Shown here piece by piece: positions 40,672 to 49,933 of a DNA stretch of 64,000 nt. The stretch is from Pseudomonas sp. CHM02 (GTDB taxonomy: Bacteria; Pseudomonadota; Gammaproteobacteria; Pseudomonadales; Pseudomonadaceae), in contig NZ_JFCA01000003.1 of assembly GCF_000612585.1 (NCBI RefSeq), forward strand, positions 62,001-126,000. Reading direction: 5' to 3'. How positions within the stretch are numbered: the stretch's first letter is position 1; every line of letters begins with the position of its first letter. The position numbers and the translations under genes are program-made. The notes beneath the pieces were generated by a model. It was not told the origin of the DNA and did not search any database. It saw nothing but the letters and a program-made list of their open reading frames with translations.

Positions 40672-41087
40672 GCCTGTGCTTCGACTACGCGCTTGAGGCC
40701 TTGCAGCCCGGCGGCATACAGCGCTTCAAAATGCGCGACGACCTCTGACTCCACTGCACCCTGGACGATAAAGGTACTCGACCAGCTTGCCAGCGTACCG
40801 CCCTTGCCGTCGTCCTTGGCCGCCATGGTGCCGACATAGTCGATCACCGGCGATGGGCCTTCGAGCAAGGCATAGCTGTACTGCCGGGCGTCCTCGTCAA
40901 AGGTCAGCAAGCGCTCGACAATCACCGCTCCGGCAGCGGTTTTCAGATGCCGCAGGCGCCCGCCGTCGCTGAGGTTGCTGCTGACAATTGCGTCCAGCCA
41001 GCGCGGCAGCCAATCGTAGCCGCCGAGCACCGACCAGACTTCGTCGACAGGGCGTGCAATGGCAATCGAAATACGGACTTCACTCAT
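40668..41087 (-). CDS. SRPBCC-family (polyketide cyclase/lipid transport-like) protein
   Basis: 139 residues with the START/SRPBCC pattern: EVRISIAIARPVDEVWSVLGGYDWLPRWLDAIVSS at the N-terminus, central strands (GAVIVERLLTFDEDARQYSYALLEGP) and a C-terminal helix (VAHFEALYAAGLQGLKRVV). Such proteins bind small hydrophobic ligands or act as cyclases. Its ATG overlaps the stop of the preceding gene (ATGA, 4 bp), so it is the last gene of a translationally coupled trio. Confidence 0.85.
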   Translation of the reverse strand: MSEVRISIAIARPVDEVWSVLGGYDWLPRWLDAIVSSNLSDGGRLRHLKTAAGAVIVERLLTFDEDARQYSYALLEGPSPVIDYVGTMAAKDDGKGGTLASWSSTFIVQGAVESEVVAHFEALYAAGLQGLKRVVEAQA

Positions 41088-42142
41088 GGTTTCACCTGTG
41101 GGTTCATTGGCGCGTCCACTCTCAGACGCAAAACATGGAAGGGGGGCCGGCTGTCGTCTTCACCTGCATTGAGCAAGGGGTGACGGTGCAGTTGGTTGGC
41201 CGTGATATAGAGCCATTGGCCCTGGGCATCCAGCTCGACGCCATCCGGCCAGCCGAGCAGTTGATCGTCCTGGGCCAGGATGCGGTAGCCGGCCGGGGAG
41301 GCGACGCCGATGGCGTTGTTGGCGATATCGGTCACGTAGACATTGCCCTCGGCGTCCACGTCAAAACCGTCGCAGAACGGTTTCTCGCACCAGTACTCCA
41401 CCGCATCGTCCAGTGCCGCGACGCTGGCCGGCTGCGCCAGTTGCTGCGTGGCAATCCGATAGACCTTGCGCGCCGACATCGAACCGAAATACACCCAGCG
41501 GCCCAACGGGTCGATGGCGATCGGGTTCAGGCCATAGCGGTACGGAATCACTTCGCCTTGAGGCGTGCGCAGCGCCAGGGTTTTCCCCGCGATCTGCAGC
41601 GGCGCGTCCCCCGGCATCAACGCCGGATGGCTCTCCAGCGCGCGCCATGACAGCCCGGTTTGCAGGTCGACCACGATAATCGCCGGGTAATCGCTGGCGC
41701 CCGATGGGTTCATGGTCATGTCGGCGATGTAGATGCGCTGACGGCGCCAGTCGATCACGAAGTCCTGGGTGAAGGAGCTGGGGCGCAGCACATTCTGCGG
41801 CAGTACGATCAGGCGTTGCAGGCGGTTTTCCCGGTCGTTCCAGGCGATCAGGCGTGGCTGTTGCTGCGGGCCACCCATGTCGAGGATCCACACGATGCCT
41901 TGTGGGTCGGTACGGATACCGATGACCGCCGACATGCCATGGCCCTGGGCGTCGGGCTTGCCCGCCCAGCGTTCATTGGGGTATGGCGGGTGCAGGCCGT
42001 CTGCGGTCACGGCGCGCACCGAGAACGGCGGCGCGATGATTGCGCAGACGGACACCAGCACGCGTCCGTCCGGCATGACCGTGGGGTTGCCCGGCCGCTC
42101 GACCGCGAAGGTCGCCACGACCTCCAGGGCCGGGGCGTTCAT
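41084..42142 (-). CDS. Major royal jelly / yellow-family (SMP-30-like beta-propeller) protein
   Basis: 352 residues. The pattern PNERWAGKPD, IRTDPQGIVWILDMG, FVIDWRRQRIYIADM and GLNPIAIDPLGRWVYFGSMSARKVYRI is that of bacterial members of the MRJP/yellow family, six-bladed propellers related to SMP-30 lactonases. No export signal is seen. It overlaps the cupin stop and the SRPBCC start by ATGA junctions on both sides. The function in bacteria is unsettled; a lactonase or ligand-binding role is plausible. Confidence 0.82.
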   Translation of the reverse strand: MNAPALEVVATFAVERPGNPTVMPDGRVLVSVCAIIAPPFSVRAVTADGLHPPYPNERWAGKPDAQGHGMSAVIGIRTDPQGIVWILDMGGPQQQPRLIAWNDRENRLQRLIVLPQNVLRPSSFTQDFVIDWRRQRIYIADMTMNPSGASDYPAIIVVDLQTGLSWRALESHPALMPGDAPLQIAGKTLALRTPQGEVIPYRYGLNPIAIDPLGRWVYFGSMSARKVYRIATQQLAQPASVAALDDAVEYWCEKPFCDGFDVDAEGNVYVTDIANNAIGVASPAGYRILAQDDQLLGWPDGVELDAQGQWLYITANQLHRHPLLNAGEDDSRPPFHVLRLRVDAPMNPQVKP

Positions 42143-42579
42143 TTGAGCGCCTGCACAAAGGACGCGGCGGTACCGGCGGCCGGGTCGACGAAAATGATGT
42201 CGCTGGGGTCGCGCCGTGGCGTATCGACCGAGACCATGAACAGGGGGTGCTCAAGGATTTCCGGCATGCCGTGGATGGTGAACTTCTTGAAGAACAGCAT
42301 CTCGCCGGGGCCCACTTCGAACGGTTCGCGGTCGCCCATGAAAAAGCGTGCGCGCCCGGACAGGATGATCAGGTACTCGTCGCACGTGGCGTGGTAATGC
42401 GCCGGGGTCGGGTGATACACCCGGAACACGCGGCCGCTGGCTTCGTCTTCGTCGGTCAGGCGGGTATCCACCAGCAGGGTGTCGGCGTTCTCGGGGAAGG
42501 TCTTGACGATGGCATTCAAGTCGAACGAGGCGTGGGGGGCGGCCTCGACCAGTTTTTTGCGTGGGGTTGCTTCGGACAT
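42139..42579 (-). CDS. Cupin-domain protein
   Basis: 146 residues. The cupin motifs are RVYHPTPAHYHATCDEYLIILSGRARFFMGDREPFEVGPGEMLFFKKFTIHGM, with metal-type His, His, Glu and a later His. I chose the second ATG of a pair (42579) because GAGGG is 7 nt away; ATG 42582 is equally possible. It heads the cupin-MRJP-SRPBCC operon and is divergent from the zinc alcohol dehydrogenase (251 bp). It may be a small dioxygenase, isomerase or sensor; not resolved. Confidence 0.85.
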   Translation of the reverse strand: MSEATPRKKLVEAAPHASFDLNAIVKTFPENADTLLVDTRLTDEDEASGRVFRVYHPTPAHYHATCDEYLIILSGRARFFMGDREPFEVGPGEMLFFKKFTIHGMPEILEHPLFMVSVDTPRRDPSDIIFVDPAAGTAASFVQALK

Positions 42580-42830
42580 CATGAAACCCTCATTCAGGCG
42601 CACTGTGTTCAGCGCGGTGATCGTGTGTGGGTTCAGCATAAGCAGTGCACCGTGGCGGGAGAATGCCGCGCGCGCGCACAAGATCTGGGAATTCAAATAA
42701 CAGCTGTCGACAGCCGCGGGTTGCGAATTCAATTCCAAACTGCTGCGCCCGGCGATGCATTTTTGCCAGGGATCGCATGGGGCATAGTGGGGTCTATCCA
42801 TTATCGATCCCGCTGCGTTGGAGACACACG

Positions 42831-43955
42831 ATGCAAGTCCGAGCTGCTGTCCTGAGACACATGAACGTTGCCCCGCCGTACGCGCAGAGCAAGCCGATCA
42901 GCATCGAGACCGTCGAGCTGGCGCCGCCCGGGCCGGGGGAAGTGCTGGTGCGAATCCGCGCTGCCGGGCTGTGTCATTCCGACCTGTCGGTGATCAATGG
43001 CGACCGCCCGCGCCCCATGCCCATGGCGCTCGGCCATGAAGCGGCCGGGGTGGTTGAAGCCTTGGGCGACGGGGTCAGCGACCTCGAACCGGGTGATCAC
43101 GTGGTCATGGTCTTCATGCCCAGTTGCGGCCACTGCCTGCCCTGCGCCGAAGGCCGTCCGGCCCTGTGCGAGCCGGGTGCCAAGGCGAATGCGGCAGGCA
43201 CCTTGATCAACGGCTCGGTGCGCTTGAACAGCGCGACCGGGCAGGTTCATCACCACCTGGGCGTGTCGGCGTTTGCCGAATACGCGGTGGTGTCGCGCAA
43301 CTCGGTGGTCAAGATCGACCGCGATTTGCCGTTCGTAGAAGCTGCGTTGTTTGGCTGTGCGGTACTCACCGGGGTTGGCGCGGTGGTCAATACCGCGCAA
43401 CTGCGCGTGGGCTCCACGGCCGTGGTGATCGGCCTTGGCGGCGTGGGCCTGGCGGCGGTGCTGGGCGCAAGGGCCGCGGGTGCCAGCCAGATCATTGCGG
43501 TGGACCTGTCGCCGGCAAAACTCGCGCTGGCCAAGGCGGTCGGTGCGACCGCCGTGGTCAATGGCGGCGATGCGGACGCCGTCGAGCAGGTGCGCCAATT
43601 GACGGCTGGCGGTGCCGACTATGTGTTTGAAATGGCCGGCTCCATCCGCGCGCTGGATAACGCCATGCACATGACCCGGCGCGGCGGCATGACCGTGACC
43701 GCCGGCCTGCCGCCACCGGACTCGGCGCTGCCGGTCAACGTCGTGCAACTGGTGGGCGAGGAGCGCACGCTCAAGGGCAGCTATATCGGCACCTGCGTGC
43801 CGTTGCGTGATATTCCACGCTTCATTGCGCTGTACCGCGATGGCCGCTTGCCGGTGGATCGGTTGCTGAGTGGCCGGCTGAAACTCGACGACATCAACGA
43901 AGGTTTCGACCGTTTGCACGATGGCAGTGCGGTGCGTCAGGTGATTGAGTTTTGA
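42831..43955 (+). CDS. Zinc-dependent alcohol dehydrogenase (class III-like MDR family)
   Basis: 374 residues. Catalytic zinc ligands are in GLCHSDLSV (Cys about 42) and LGHEAAGVV (His about 66); the structural zinc Cys cluster is in CGHCLPCAEGRPALC; the Rossmann motif is GLGGVGLAAVLGARAAG. NAD is the likely cofactor, given Asp in IIAVDLS. The true start is ATG 42831 with GGAGAC upstream; the frame is open earlier. It is divergent from the cupin operon and ends at a terminator (43986). It probably oxidises an alcohol or S-adduct related to the cupin operon substrate. Confidence 0.92.
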   Translation: MQVRAAVLRHMNVAPPYAQSKPISIETVELAPPGPGEVLVRIRAAGLCHSDLSVINGDRPRPMPMALGHEAAGVVEALGDGVSDLEPGDHVVMVFMPSCGHCLPCAEGRPALCEPGAKANAAGTLINGSVRLNSATGQVHHHLGVSAFAEYAVVSRNSVVKIDRDLPFVEAALFGCAVLTGVGAVVNTAQLRVGSTAVVIGLGGVGLAAVLGARAAGASQIIAVDLSPAKLALAKAVGATAVVNGGDADAVEQVRQLTAGGADYVFEMAGSIRALDNAMHMTRRGGMTVTAGLPPPDSALPVNVVQLVGEERTLKGSYIGTCVPLRDIPRFIALYRDGRLPVDRLLSGRLKLDDINEGFDRLHDGSAVRQVIEF

Positions 43956-43985
43956 GGCGCGTTCTTTAACGTTTACTTAGTTAAG

Positions 43986-44013
43986 AAGATGGCTGGAAGG
44001 CCATCTTTTTTTG
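43986..44013 (+). terminator. Rho-independent terminator after the zinc dehydrogenase
   Basis: AAGATGGC (43986-43993) and GCCATCTT (44000-44007) form a stem with a 6-nt loop followed by T-rich sequence. It lies 30 bp after the stop codon. Confidence 0.88.
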
Positions 44014-44147
44014 CCTGTGTTATTTGCTTGGGGATCAATATTGTTTTCGTTTTTATGCGGTTTATCTTGATCCCTGAGTAGCGGAAAATTCCTTTCTATT
44101 CAAATAAATGAAAGTTGGCCAAGCGATTTAATCGTTAACTTTATCCA

Positions 44148-44164
44148 CTGAATAATCTATTCAG
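44148..44164 (+). promoter_or_regulatory. Palindrome upstream of the RND pump (candidate operator)
   Basis: CTGAATA-ATC-TATTCAG is a perfect 7-bp inverted repeat 25 bp before the GTG start of the membrane fusion protein, in an AT-rich region (44030-44188) unlike the GC-rich surroundings. Symmetry and place suggest a repressor site. No regulator gene is next to the pump. Confidence 0.5.
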
Positions 44165-44188
44165 ACAACTTATTGCGGAGCAACTGAC

Positions 44189-45367
44189 GTGCATTCTTCT
44201 ATAAAGGGGAAGGGGAGCTTTTTGTCCCTGAAAAAGCCCAACTGGGTCAAAGGCGCGGCACTTTCAGGTATCAGTCTGGCGGTGTTGGCGACCTTGAGCG
44301 GGTGTGGCGCAGACAACCAGACAGCTGCGCCGGCAGCACCGACGGTGACGGTGAGCAAGCCGGTCAAGTCGGTGATTACCGATTGGGACAGCTTCACCGG
44401 CCGCTTCGAGGCCACGGATTCCGTGGAAGTGCGCTCGCGGGTCAGCGGCTATCTGGAGAAGGTCGCGTTCCAGGACGGCGCCATCGTCAAGAAAGGCGAT
44501 TTGCTGTTCGTGATCGACTCGCGCTCGTTCCAGGCGGCGGTGGTCCAGGCCCAGGGCAAACTGGCCCAGGTCCGTTCGCAACTGGCCCTGGCCGAGCAGG
44601 AGTTTGCTCGCGCCAACGTGCTGATCGAATCCAAGACCATCGCCCGCAGCCTCTACGACCAACGCTTGCAGGCGCGTCAGGCGGCGCAGGCCGAAGTGCT
44701 GAGCGCTGAAGGTGCGTTGAGCAACGCCAAGCTCGACCTCGAATTCACCCGCATCACCGCCCCCATGAGCGGACGCATCAGCCGCAAGCTGATCAGTGAG
44801 GGCAACCTGGTCAACGGCGGCAACAGCAGCGCGACGCTGTTGACCACCATCGTGTCCATCGACCCGATCGACATCTACTTCGATATCGATGAGCAGAGCT
44901 ACCTCAAATACCGTCGCCAGGCCCACACCGCGGGCAATCAGAGCCAGGTGCGGATCGCCTTGCCGGGCGAGAGCGAACCGAGCATGAGCGGGCGCATGGA
45001 TTTCATCGACAACCGCCTCGATCCCTCCACCGGCACCCTGCGCCAACGTGCGCGGGTGAGCAACAAGGACCTGCAACTGAGCCCTGGGCAGTTTGGCCGA
45101 GTGCAGTTCTCCAGCCAGGCCGCATACCCGGCGCTGCTGCTGCCGGACAGCGCGATCAGCGTCGATGCGACGCGCAAAGTGGTGTACGTGCTCAACCCGC
45201 AGGACAAGGTCGAGATTCGCCCGGTCACCCTTGGCAAGCTGCATGACGGCCTGCGCGAAATCTCGGCCGGCCTGCAAGAACAGGACCGCGTGATTGTCGA
45301 TGGCCTGCAGCGTGTGCGCGCCGGGGATACGGCGACGGTCGCCGCACCGCTGGAGGCGCAGCGATGA
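44189..45367 (+). CDS. RND efflux membrane fusion lipoprotein (MexE/AcrA-like)
   Basis: 392 residues. The lipobox LATLSGC near residue 30 marks an inner-membrane-anchored lipoprotein. The barrel-sandwich halves are seen at VEVRSRVSGYLEKVAFQDGAIVKKGDLLFVID and FTRITAPMSGRISRKLISEGNLV, with the coiled-coil hairpin between (about residues 100-165) and beta-barrel domains after (SIDPIDIYFDIDEQSYLKY). Translation begins at GTG 44189 with CGGAG upstream. Its stop overlaps the pump ATG by 4 bp. It couples the inner-membrane pump to the outer-membrane channel. Confidence 0.94.
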   Translation: MHSSIKGKGSFLSLKKPNWVKGAALSGISLAVLATLSGCGADNQTAAPAAPTVTVSKPVKSVITDWDSFTGRFEATDSVEVRSRVSGYLEKVAFQDGAIVKKGDLLFVIDSRSFQAAVVQAQGKLAQVRSQLALAEQEFARANVLIESKTIARSLYDQRLQARQAAQAEVLSAEGALSNAKLDLEFTRITAPMSGRISRKLISEGNLVNGGNSSATLLTTIVSIDPIDIYFDIDEQSYLKYRRQAHTAGNQSQVRIALPGESEPSMSGRMDFIDNRLDPSTGTLRQRARVSNKDLQLSPGQFGRVQFSSQAAYPALLLPDSAISVDATRKVVYVLNPQDKVEIRPVTLGKLHDGLREISAGLQEQDRVIVDGLQRVRAGDTATVAAPLEAQR

Positions 45368-48300
45368 ACCTGGGACGCACCTCCATCGAACAACCGGTGC
45401 TGGCGATCGTGCTGTCGATCGTCTTGCTGATCGTTGGCGGCCTGGCCTATCTGGTGCTGCCCACCTCCGAGTACCCGGATATCGCGCCGCCCACGGTGGT
45501 GGTCACCGCGACCTATCCGGGGGCTTCGGCGCAGACCGTGGCCGAGACCCTGGCGATCCCCATCGAGCAGGAGGTCAACGGCGTTGAAGACATGCTCTAC
45601 ATGTACAGCCAGGCGACGTCCGATGGCAGCCTGAACCTCACCGTCACCTTCAAGAGCGGCACCGATGTGGACAAGGCCCAGGTGCTGGTGCAGAACCGTG
45701 TGGCGCTGGCCACGCCGCGTTTGCCGGAACCGGTGCAACGCAGCGGGGTGACAGTGCGCAAGTCGTCGCCGACGCAGCTGTCGACGATTTTCATCTCGTC
45801 GCCCAAAGGTACTTACGACCAGCTGTATGTCTCGAACTTCGCGATCCGCAATGTCGCCGATGTGCTCAAGCGCATCGATGGCGTGGGGGATATCAACCCG
45901 TTGGGCGCGCGGGAATACTCGATGCGCATCTGGCTCGACCCGGAGCGTGTGGCGGCATTCAACCTGACGCCGGCCGACATCATCGCCGCCGTCCGTGCGC
46001 AGAACACCCAGGTGGCTGGCGGTGTGATCGCCCAGCCGCCGGTGGGCTCCCAGGCCTTCCAGCCGAACCTGATCTTCGAAGGGCGCCTGAAGGAGCCGGC
46101 CGACTTCGACAACATCGTGCTCAAGTCGGGGGCCAGCGGGCGCCTGGTGCGGCTCAAGGACGTGGCGCGTACCGAAATCGCCGGGCTGGCCTACGTCAAT
46201 AACACCTATTACCTGCGCAACCCGGCGATCGGTCTGCAGGTGCTGCAACGCCCCGGTGCGAATGCCCTGGCGACCATGAAAGTGGTCGAAGAAACGATGC
46301 AGAAAATCGGCAAGGACTTCCCCGAAGGCATCGAATACAGCATCGGCTACAACCCGACGGCCTTCATCGCCGACAGCATCGGCGAGCTGGGCAAGACCAT
46401 CTACGAGGCGGTGATTCTCGTGGTGCTGGTGATCATGGTGTTCCTGCAGGGCTGGCGGCCGTCGATCATTCCGATCCTGGCGATCCCGGTGTCCCTGGTC
46501 GGCACCTTTGCGGTGATGGCGATGCTCGGTTACTCGATCAATAACCTGACCTTGTTCGGGCTGGTATTGGCGGTGGGCATCGTGGTGGACAACGCGATTG
46601 TGGTGGTAGAAAACGTCGAGCGGCACCTGGCCGATGGCAAGAGTCCGCTGGAAGCCACGCGAGTGACCATGCAGGAAATCGGCGGTGCGCTGATCGCCAT
46701 CACCTTGGTGCTGTGTGCGGTGTTCATTCCCACGGCGTTCATCCCCGGCATTTCCGGTGAGTTCTTCCGCCAGTTCGGTATCACCATTGCCGTGGCCACC
46801 GCGATTTCGTTGTTCAATTCGGTGACCTTGTCGCCGGCATTGGCGGCGATGATTCTGCGTCGGCATGCACCAGAAGACGCGCATGCGAACGTCGGGCTGC
46901 TCAAGCGTGCGGCGAATGGCTTCAACCGTGGCTTCCTGAAGCTCTCGGCCCGCTATGCCCGCAGCGTGCGTGGCCTGGTGGGGCGCACGCCGCTGATGCT
47001 GGCGATCTACGCGGTGCTGATCGCCGCCACCGCTTATTTGCTGGTGTCGACGCCCAAAGGGTTTATCCCGATTCAGGACCGCGGTTACCTGGTGGTGATC
47101 GTGCAATTGCCTGACGGTGCATCGCTGGAGCGTACCAACGCGATTTCCCAGCAGATCGAAGCGATTGCCCTGCAGGTGCCGGGGGTAGACCGGGTGCCGA
47201 CGTTCTCCGGGTTCTCGATGGTGACAGGCACCAGCTCGTCCAACTCGGCCGGCCTGGCACCCGTGTTCCTGCCCTGGTCGGAGCGCAAGGTGCACGGGCT
47301 GACCTCGGACAAGATCGCCGAAGACCTGCGTGAACGCCTGAAAGTGGTCAGCGGCGCCACGGTGATTGTCGCCACGCCACCGCCCGTGCAGGGCCTGGGC
47401 AGTACCGGTGGTTTTTCCATGCGGTTGCAGGACACCGCTGGCCTGGGCACCGAAGCCTTGGCCAAGGCCACCGACGCATTGATCGCGGCGGCCAACGCCA
47501 CACCGGGCATGACGGGCGTCTACTCACCGTTCTCCGCGCGAACCCCGCAAGTGTTCGTCGAACTGGACCGTGAGCGCGCCGAAATGCTGGGCGTGCCGAG
47601 CAGCCAGATCAACCAGGCAATCGAGACCTACTTTGGCTCGTCCTACATCAACGATTTCAACCTGGTGGGGCGCACCTATCGCGTCACCGCGCAGGCCGAC
47701 TTGCCGTACCGCGTCACGCCCGAAGACCTGGCCCGGGTGAAGGTGCGCAACGACGCCGGCCAGATGGTGCCGATTGCCAGCGTGACCCGCCTGCACGAGG
47801 CCCTGGGTGTAGAGCGGTTCCCGCGCTACAACCTGTTCCCCACTGCAGAAATCAATGGCGACACCTTGCCGGGGCTGGGTTCCGCGTTCGGCATCAAGAC
47901 CATGGAACGTCTGGCCCAGGAGACGCTGCCGGCTGGCATCACCTATCAGTGGACGGACCTCAGCTACCAGCAGACCACGGCTGGCAACATGGGGCTGCTG
48001 GTGTTCCCGTTGTGCGTGATCTTTGTGTACCTGGTGCTGGCTGCGCAGTACGGCAGCTGGAGCCTGCCACTGGCGATCCTGCTGATTGTGCCGATGTGCC
48101 TGCTGGCGGCGGCCGGTGGTGTGCGCCTGATGGGGCTGGATATCAATATCCTCACCCAGATCGGTTTTATCGTGCTGGTGGGGCTGGCAGCGAAGAACGC
48201 GATCCTGATCGTCGAAGTGGCGCGGCAACAGGAGAAGGACGGGCAGGGCATCGTCGAGGCGGTGGTCGAGGCGTGTCGCCTGCGTCTGCGTCCGATCCTG

Positions 48301-48519
48301 ATGACGTCGCTGGCCTTCGTCCTCGGTGTGCTGCCGCTGGTGATGTCCGAGGGCGCGGGTTCGGAAATGCGCCAGGCCGTGGGCGCGGCGGTGTTCTTCG
48401 GCATGATCGGCGTGACGCTGTTCGGGCTGCTGTTTACGCCGGTGTTCTATGTGTTGATCCGCCGCCTGGCCGGCGGCGAACGCTTGATCCACTCTCAACA
48501 GGGGCTGACCCATGAATAA
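45364..48519 (+). CDS. RND multidrug efflux permease (HAE1 family, MexF/AcrB-like)
   Basis: 1051 residues, full length, with 12 membrane segments and two large periplasmic loops. It opens IEQPVLAIVLSIVLLIVGGLAYLVLP and has the TM4 relay VDNAIVVVENVER and TM10 GLAAKNAILIVEVARQQ. In AcrB the TM4 relay has two Asp (407 and 408); here the second position is Asn, while the Lys of TM10 is kept. Several RND groups naturally carry DN, so activity is not excluded. It pumps drugs or solvents from periplasm or inner membrane using the proton gradient. It overlaps the fusion gene by 4 bp and the channel gene by 8 bp. Confidence 0.95.
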   Translation: MNLGRTSIEQPVLAIVLSIVLLIVGGLAYLVLPTSEYPDIAPPTVVVTATYPGASAQTVAETLAIPIEQEVNGVEDMLYMYSQATSDGSLNLTVTFKSGTDVDKAQVLVQNRVALATPRLPEPVQRSGVTVRKSSPTQLSTIFISSPKGTYDQLYVSNFAIRNVADVLKRIDGVGDINPLGAREYSMRIWLDPERVAAFNLTPADIIAAVRAQNTQVAGGVIAQPPVGSQAFQPNLIFEGRLKEPADFDNIVLKSGASGRLVRLKDVARTEIAGLAYVNNTYYLRNPAIGLQVLQRPGANALATMKVVEETMQKIGKDFPEGIEYSIGYNPTAFIADSIGELGKTIYEAVILVVLVIMVFLQGWRPSIIPILAIPVSLVGTFAVMAMLGYSINNLTLFGLVLAVGIVVDNAIVVVENVERHLADGKSPLEATRVTMQEIGGALIAITLVLCAVFIPTAFIPGISGEFFRQFGITIAVATAISLFNSVTLSPALAAMILRRHAPEDAHANVGLLKRAANGFNRGFLKLSARYARSVRGLVGRTPLMLAIYAVLIAATAYLLVSTPKGFIPIQDRGYLVVIVQLPDGASLERTNAISQQIEAIALQVPGVDRVPTFSGFSMVTGTSSSNSAGLAPVFLPWSERKVHGLTSDKIAEDLRERLKVVSGATVIVATPPPVQGLGSTGGFSMRLQDTAGLGTEALAKATDALIAAANATPGMTGVYSPFSARTPQVFVELDRERAEMLGVPSSQINQAIETYFGSSYINDFNLVGRTYRVTAQADLPYRVTPEDLARVKVRNDAGQMVPIASVTRLHEALGVERFPRYNLFPTAEINGDTLPGLGSAFGIKTMERLAQETLPAGITYQWTDLSYQQTTAGNMGLLVFPLCVIFVYLVLAAQYGSWSLPLAILLIVPMCLLAAAGGVRLMGLDINILTQIGFIVLVGLAAKNAILIVEVARQQEKDGQGIVEAVVEACRLRLRPILMTSLAFVLGVLPLVMSEGAGSEMRQAVGAAVFFGMIGVTLFGLLFTPVFYVLIRRLAGGERLIHSQQGLTHE

Positions 48520-49894
48520 CCGTCTACGTATGCCGGCCCTGCTGCTCGGTGCGGCACTGCTGAGCGCCTGCGCTGCACCGGTGCTGCCGCCCGCCAGCGA
48601 GGCACCGGCGGGGCCTTTCGTCAACGCGCAAACCACGCCGCCGAGGGGGGTGCCGCAGCATTGGTGGACGCTGTATCAGGACCCCTTGCTCAACCGCCTG
48701 GTGGCGCGTGCGCTGGCTGAAAACCTCGACCTGCAAATGGCCCTGGCCCGCATCGATGCCGGGCGCACCCTGCGCAATATCGCTGGCGCCTCCGGCAGCC
48801 CGCAGGTGGATCTCGGAGCGAGCGCTGCACGCCAGCGCCTCTCGGCGGATCAGGCGGGTTTCACCGACCCGCTGATCACCGAGCCGACATCGATAGGCTT
48901 GGGCGCGGCCTGGGAGATCGACCTGTTCGGCCGTATTCGCGAAGGTGTGCGAGCGGCGGATGCCGATGTGCAGGCCAGCGAAGAAGAGGCCCAGGGCGTG
49001 CGCGTGGCGCTGATCACCGAGGTGGTGCAGGCCTACGCCGAGGCGCGTGGGCTGGAAGAGCGCCTGGCCATCGTCAAGCAAAGTGCGGCCAGCCAGGCCG
49101 AGACGCTGCAACTGACCGAGCAGCTCTACGCCGCTGGCGACAGCCCCGAAGCCGACCTGCTGCGGGCACGCTCGCAGTCCGACTCCACTGCCGCGCAGGT
49201 GCCGGCGTTGCAACTGAGCTGGCAGCGGTCCTTGCATCGGTTGTCGGTGTTGCTCGCCCAGCCGAGTGAAACGCTGTACCAGCAGTTCCGGGACACGCCG
49301 GTGCAGGTGGCGAACGTGTCGCTGCTGGACGCCGGTACGCCGGCCGATCTGTTGCGGCGCCGTCCCGATATCCGCGCCGCCGAAGCGCGCCTGATCGGCG
49401 CCTATGCGCGGGTCGGCGTGGCCAAGGCTGACCTGATGCCGCGCTTGAGCCTGTCGGCGGCGCTGGGTTCGCTGATCGACGGGGTAAGTGCCGCCAGCCT
49501 GGCCAATTCGACGTTCTGGCTGGCCGGGGTGAATGCCAGCGTGCCGGTGCTCGACGGCGGCCGGCGACGTAATGTCGTCGACCTGCGCGATGCCGAGGCG
49601 CGACAGGCGTTGCTCGCTTATCGGCGTACGGTACTCACGGCGGTGTCGGAGGTGGAGTCGGCCCTGGCGGCGGCGCAGCGCAATGCCGAACGTCAACGGT
49701 TCCTGGCCAGCGCGGCGAGCCAGGCCAGCTCGGCGGCCGAGCAGATCCAGCGTGCCTGGCAGGCGGGGGAAACGCCGTTCCTGGATGTGCTGCAGGCGCA
49801 GCGGGTGCAGTTGGCGGCGCAGAACGCGCTGGCCCAGGTCAAGACCGCGCAGTGGCAGAACCAGGCAGCGCTGGTGAACGCGTTGGGTGGTTGA
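48512..49894 (+). CDS. Outer-membrane efflux lipoprotein (NodT/OprM family)
   Basis: 460 residues. The signal with lipobox LLSACAAP (Cys about 20) is followed by two OEP repeats: HWWTLYQDPLLNRLVARALAENLDLQMALARIDAGR, LGAAWEIDLFGRIREGVRAADADVQASEEEAQ, and RRRPDIRAAEARLIGAYARVGVAKADLMPRLSLSAALG. It forms the trimeric TolC-like channel of the pump whose other parts precede it. A stem-loop terminator follows at 49903. Confidence 0.94.
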   Translation: MNNRLRMPALLLGAALLSACAAPVLPPASEAPAGPFVNAQTTPPRGVPQHWWTLYQDPLLNRLVARALAENLDLQMALARIDAGRTLRNIAGASGSPQVDLGASAARQRLSADQAGFTDPLITEPTSIGLGAAWEIDLFGRIREGVRAADADVQASEEEAQGVRVALITEVVQAYAEARGLEERLAIVKQSAASQAETLQLTEQLYAAGDSPEADLLRARSQSDSTAAQVPALQLSWQRSLHRLSVLLAQPSETLYQQFRDTPVQVANVSLLDAGTPADLLRRRPDIRAAEARLIGAYARVGVAKADLMPRLSLSAALGSLIDGVSAASLANSTFWLAGVNASVPVLDGGRRRNVVDLRDAEARQALLAYRRTVLTAVSEVESALAAAQRNAERQRFLASAASQASSAAEQIQRAWQAGETPFLDVLQAQRVQLAAQNALAQVKTAQWQNQAALVNALGG

Positions 49895-49902
49895 CGCCAG
49901 CA

Positions 49903-49933
49903 GGGGAGCAGGGCTTGCCTGCTCCCCCTTTCT
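49903..49933. terminator. Bidirectional terminator between the RND operon and the MFS gene
   Basis: GGGGAGCAGG (49903-49912) pairs with CCTGCTCCCC (49918-49927), loop GCTTG, followed by CTTTCTT on the plus strand. It separates convergent genes. Confidence 0.8.
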
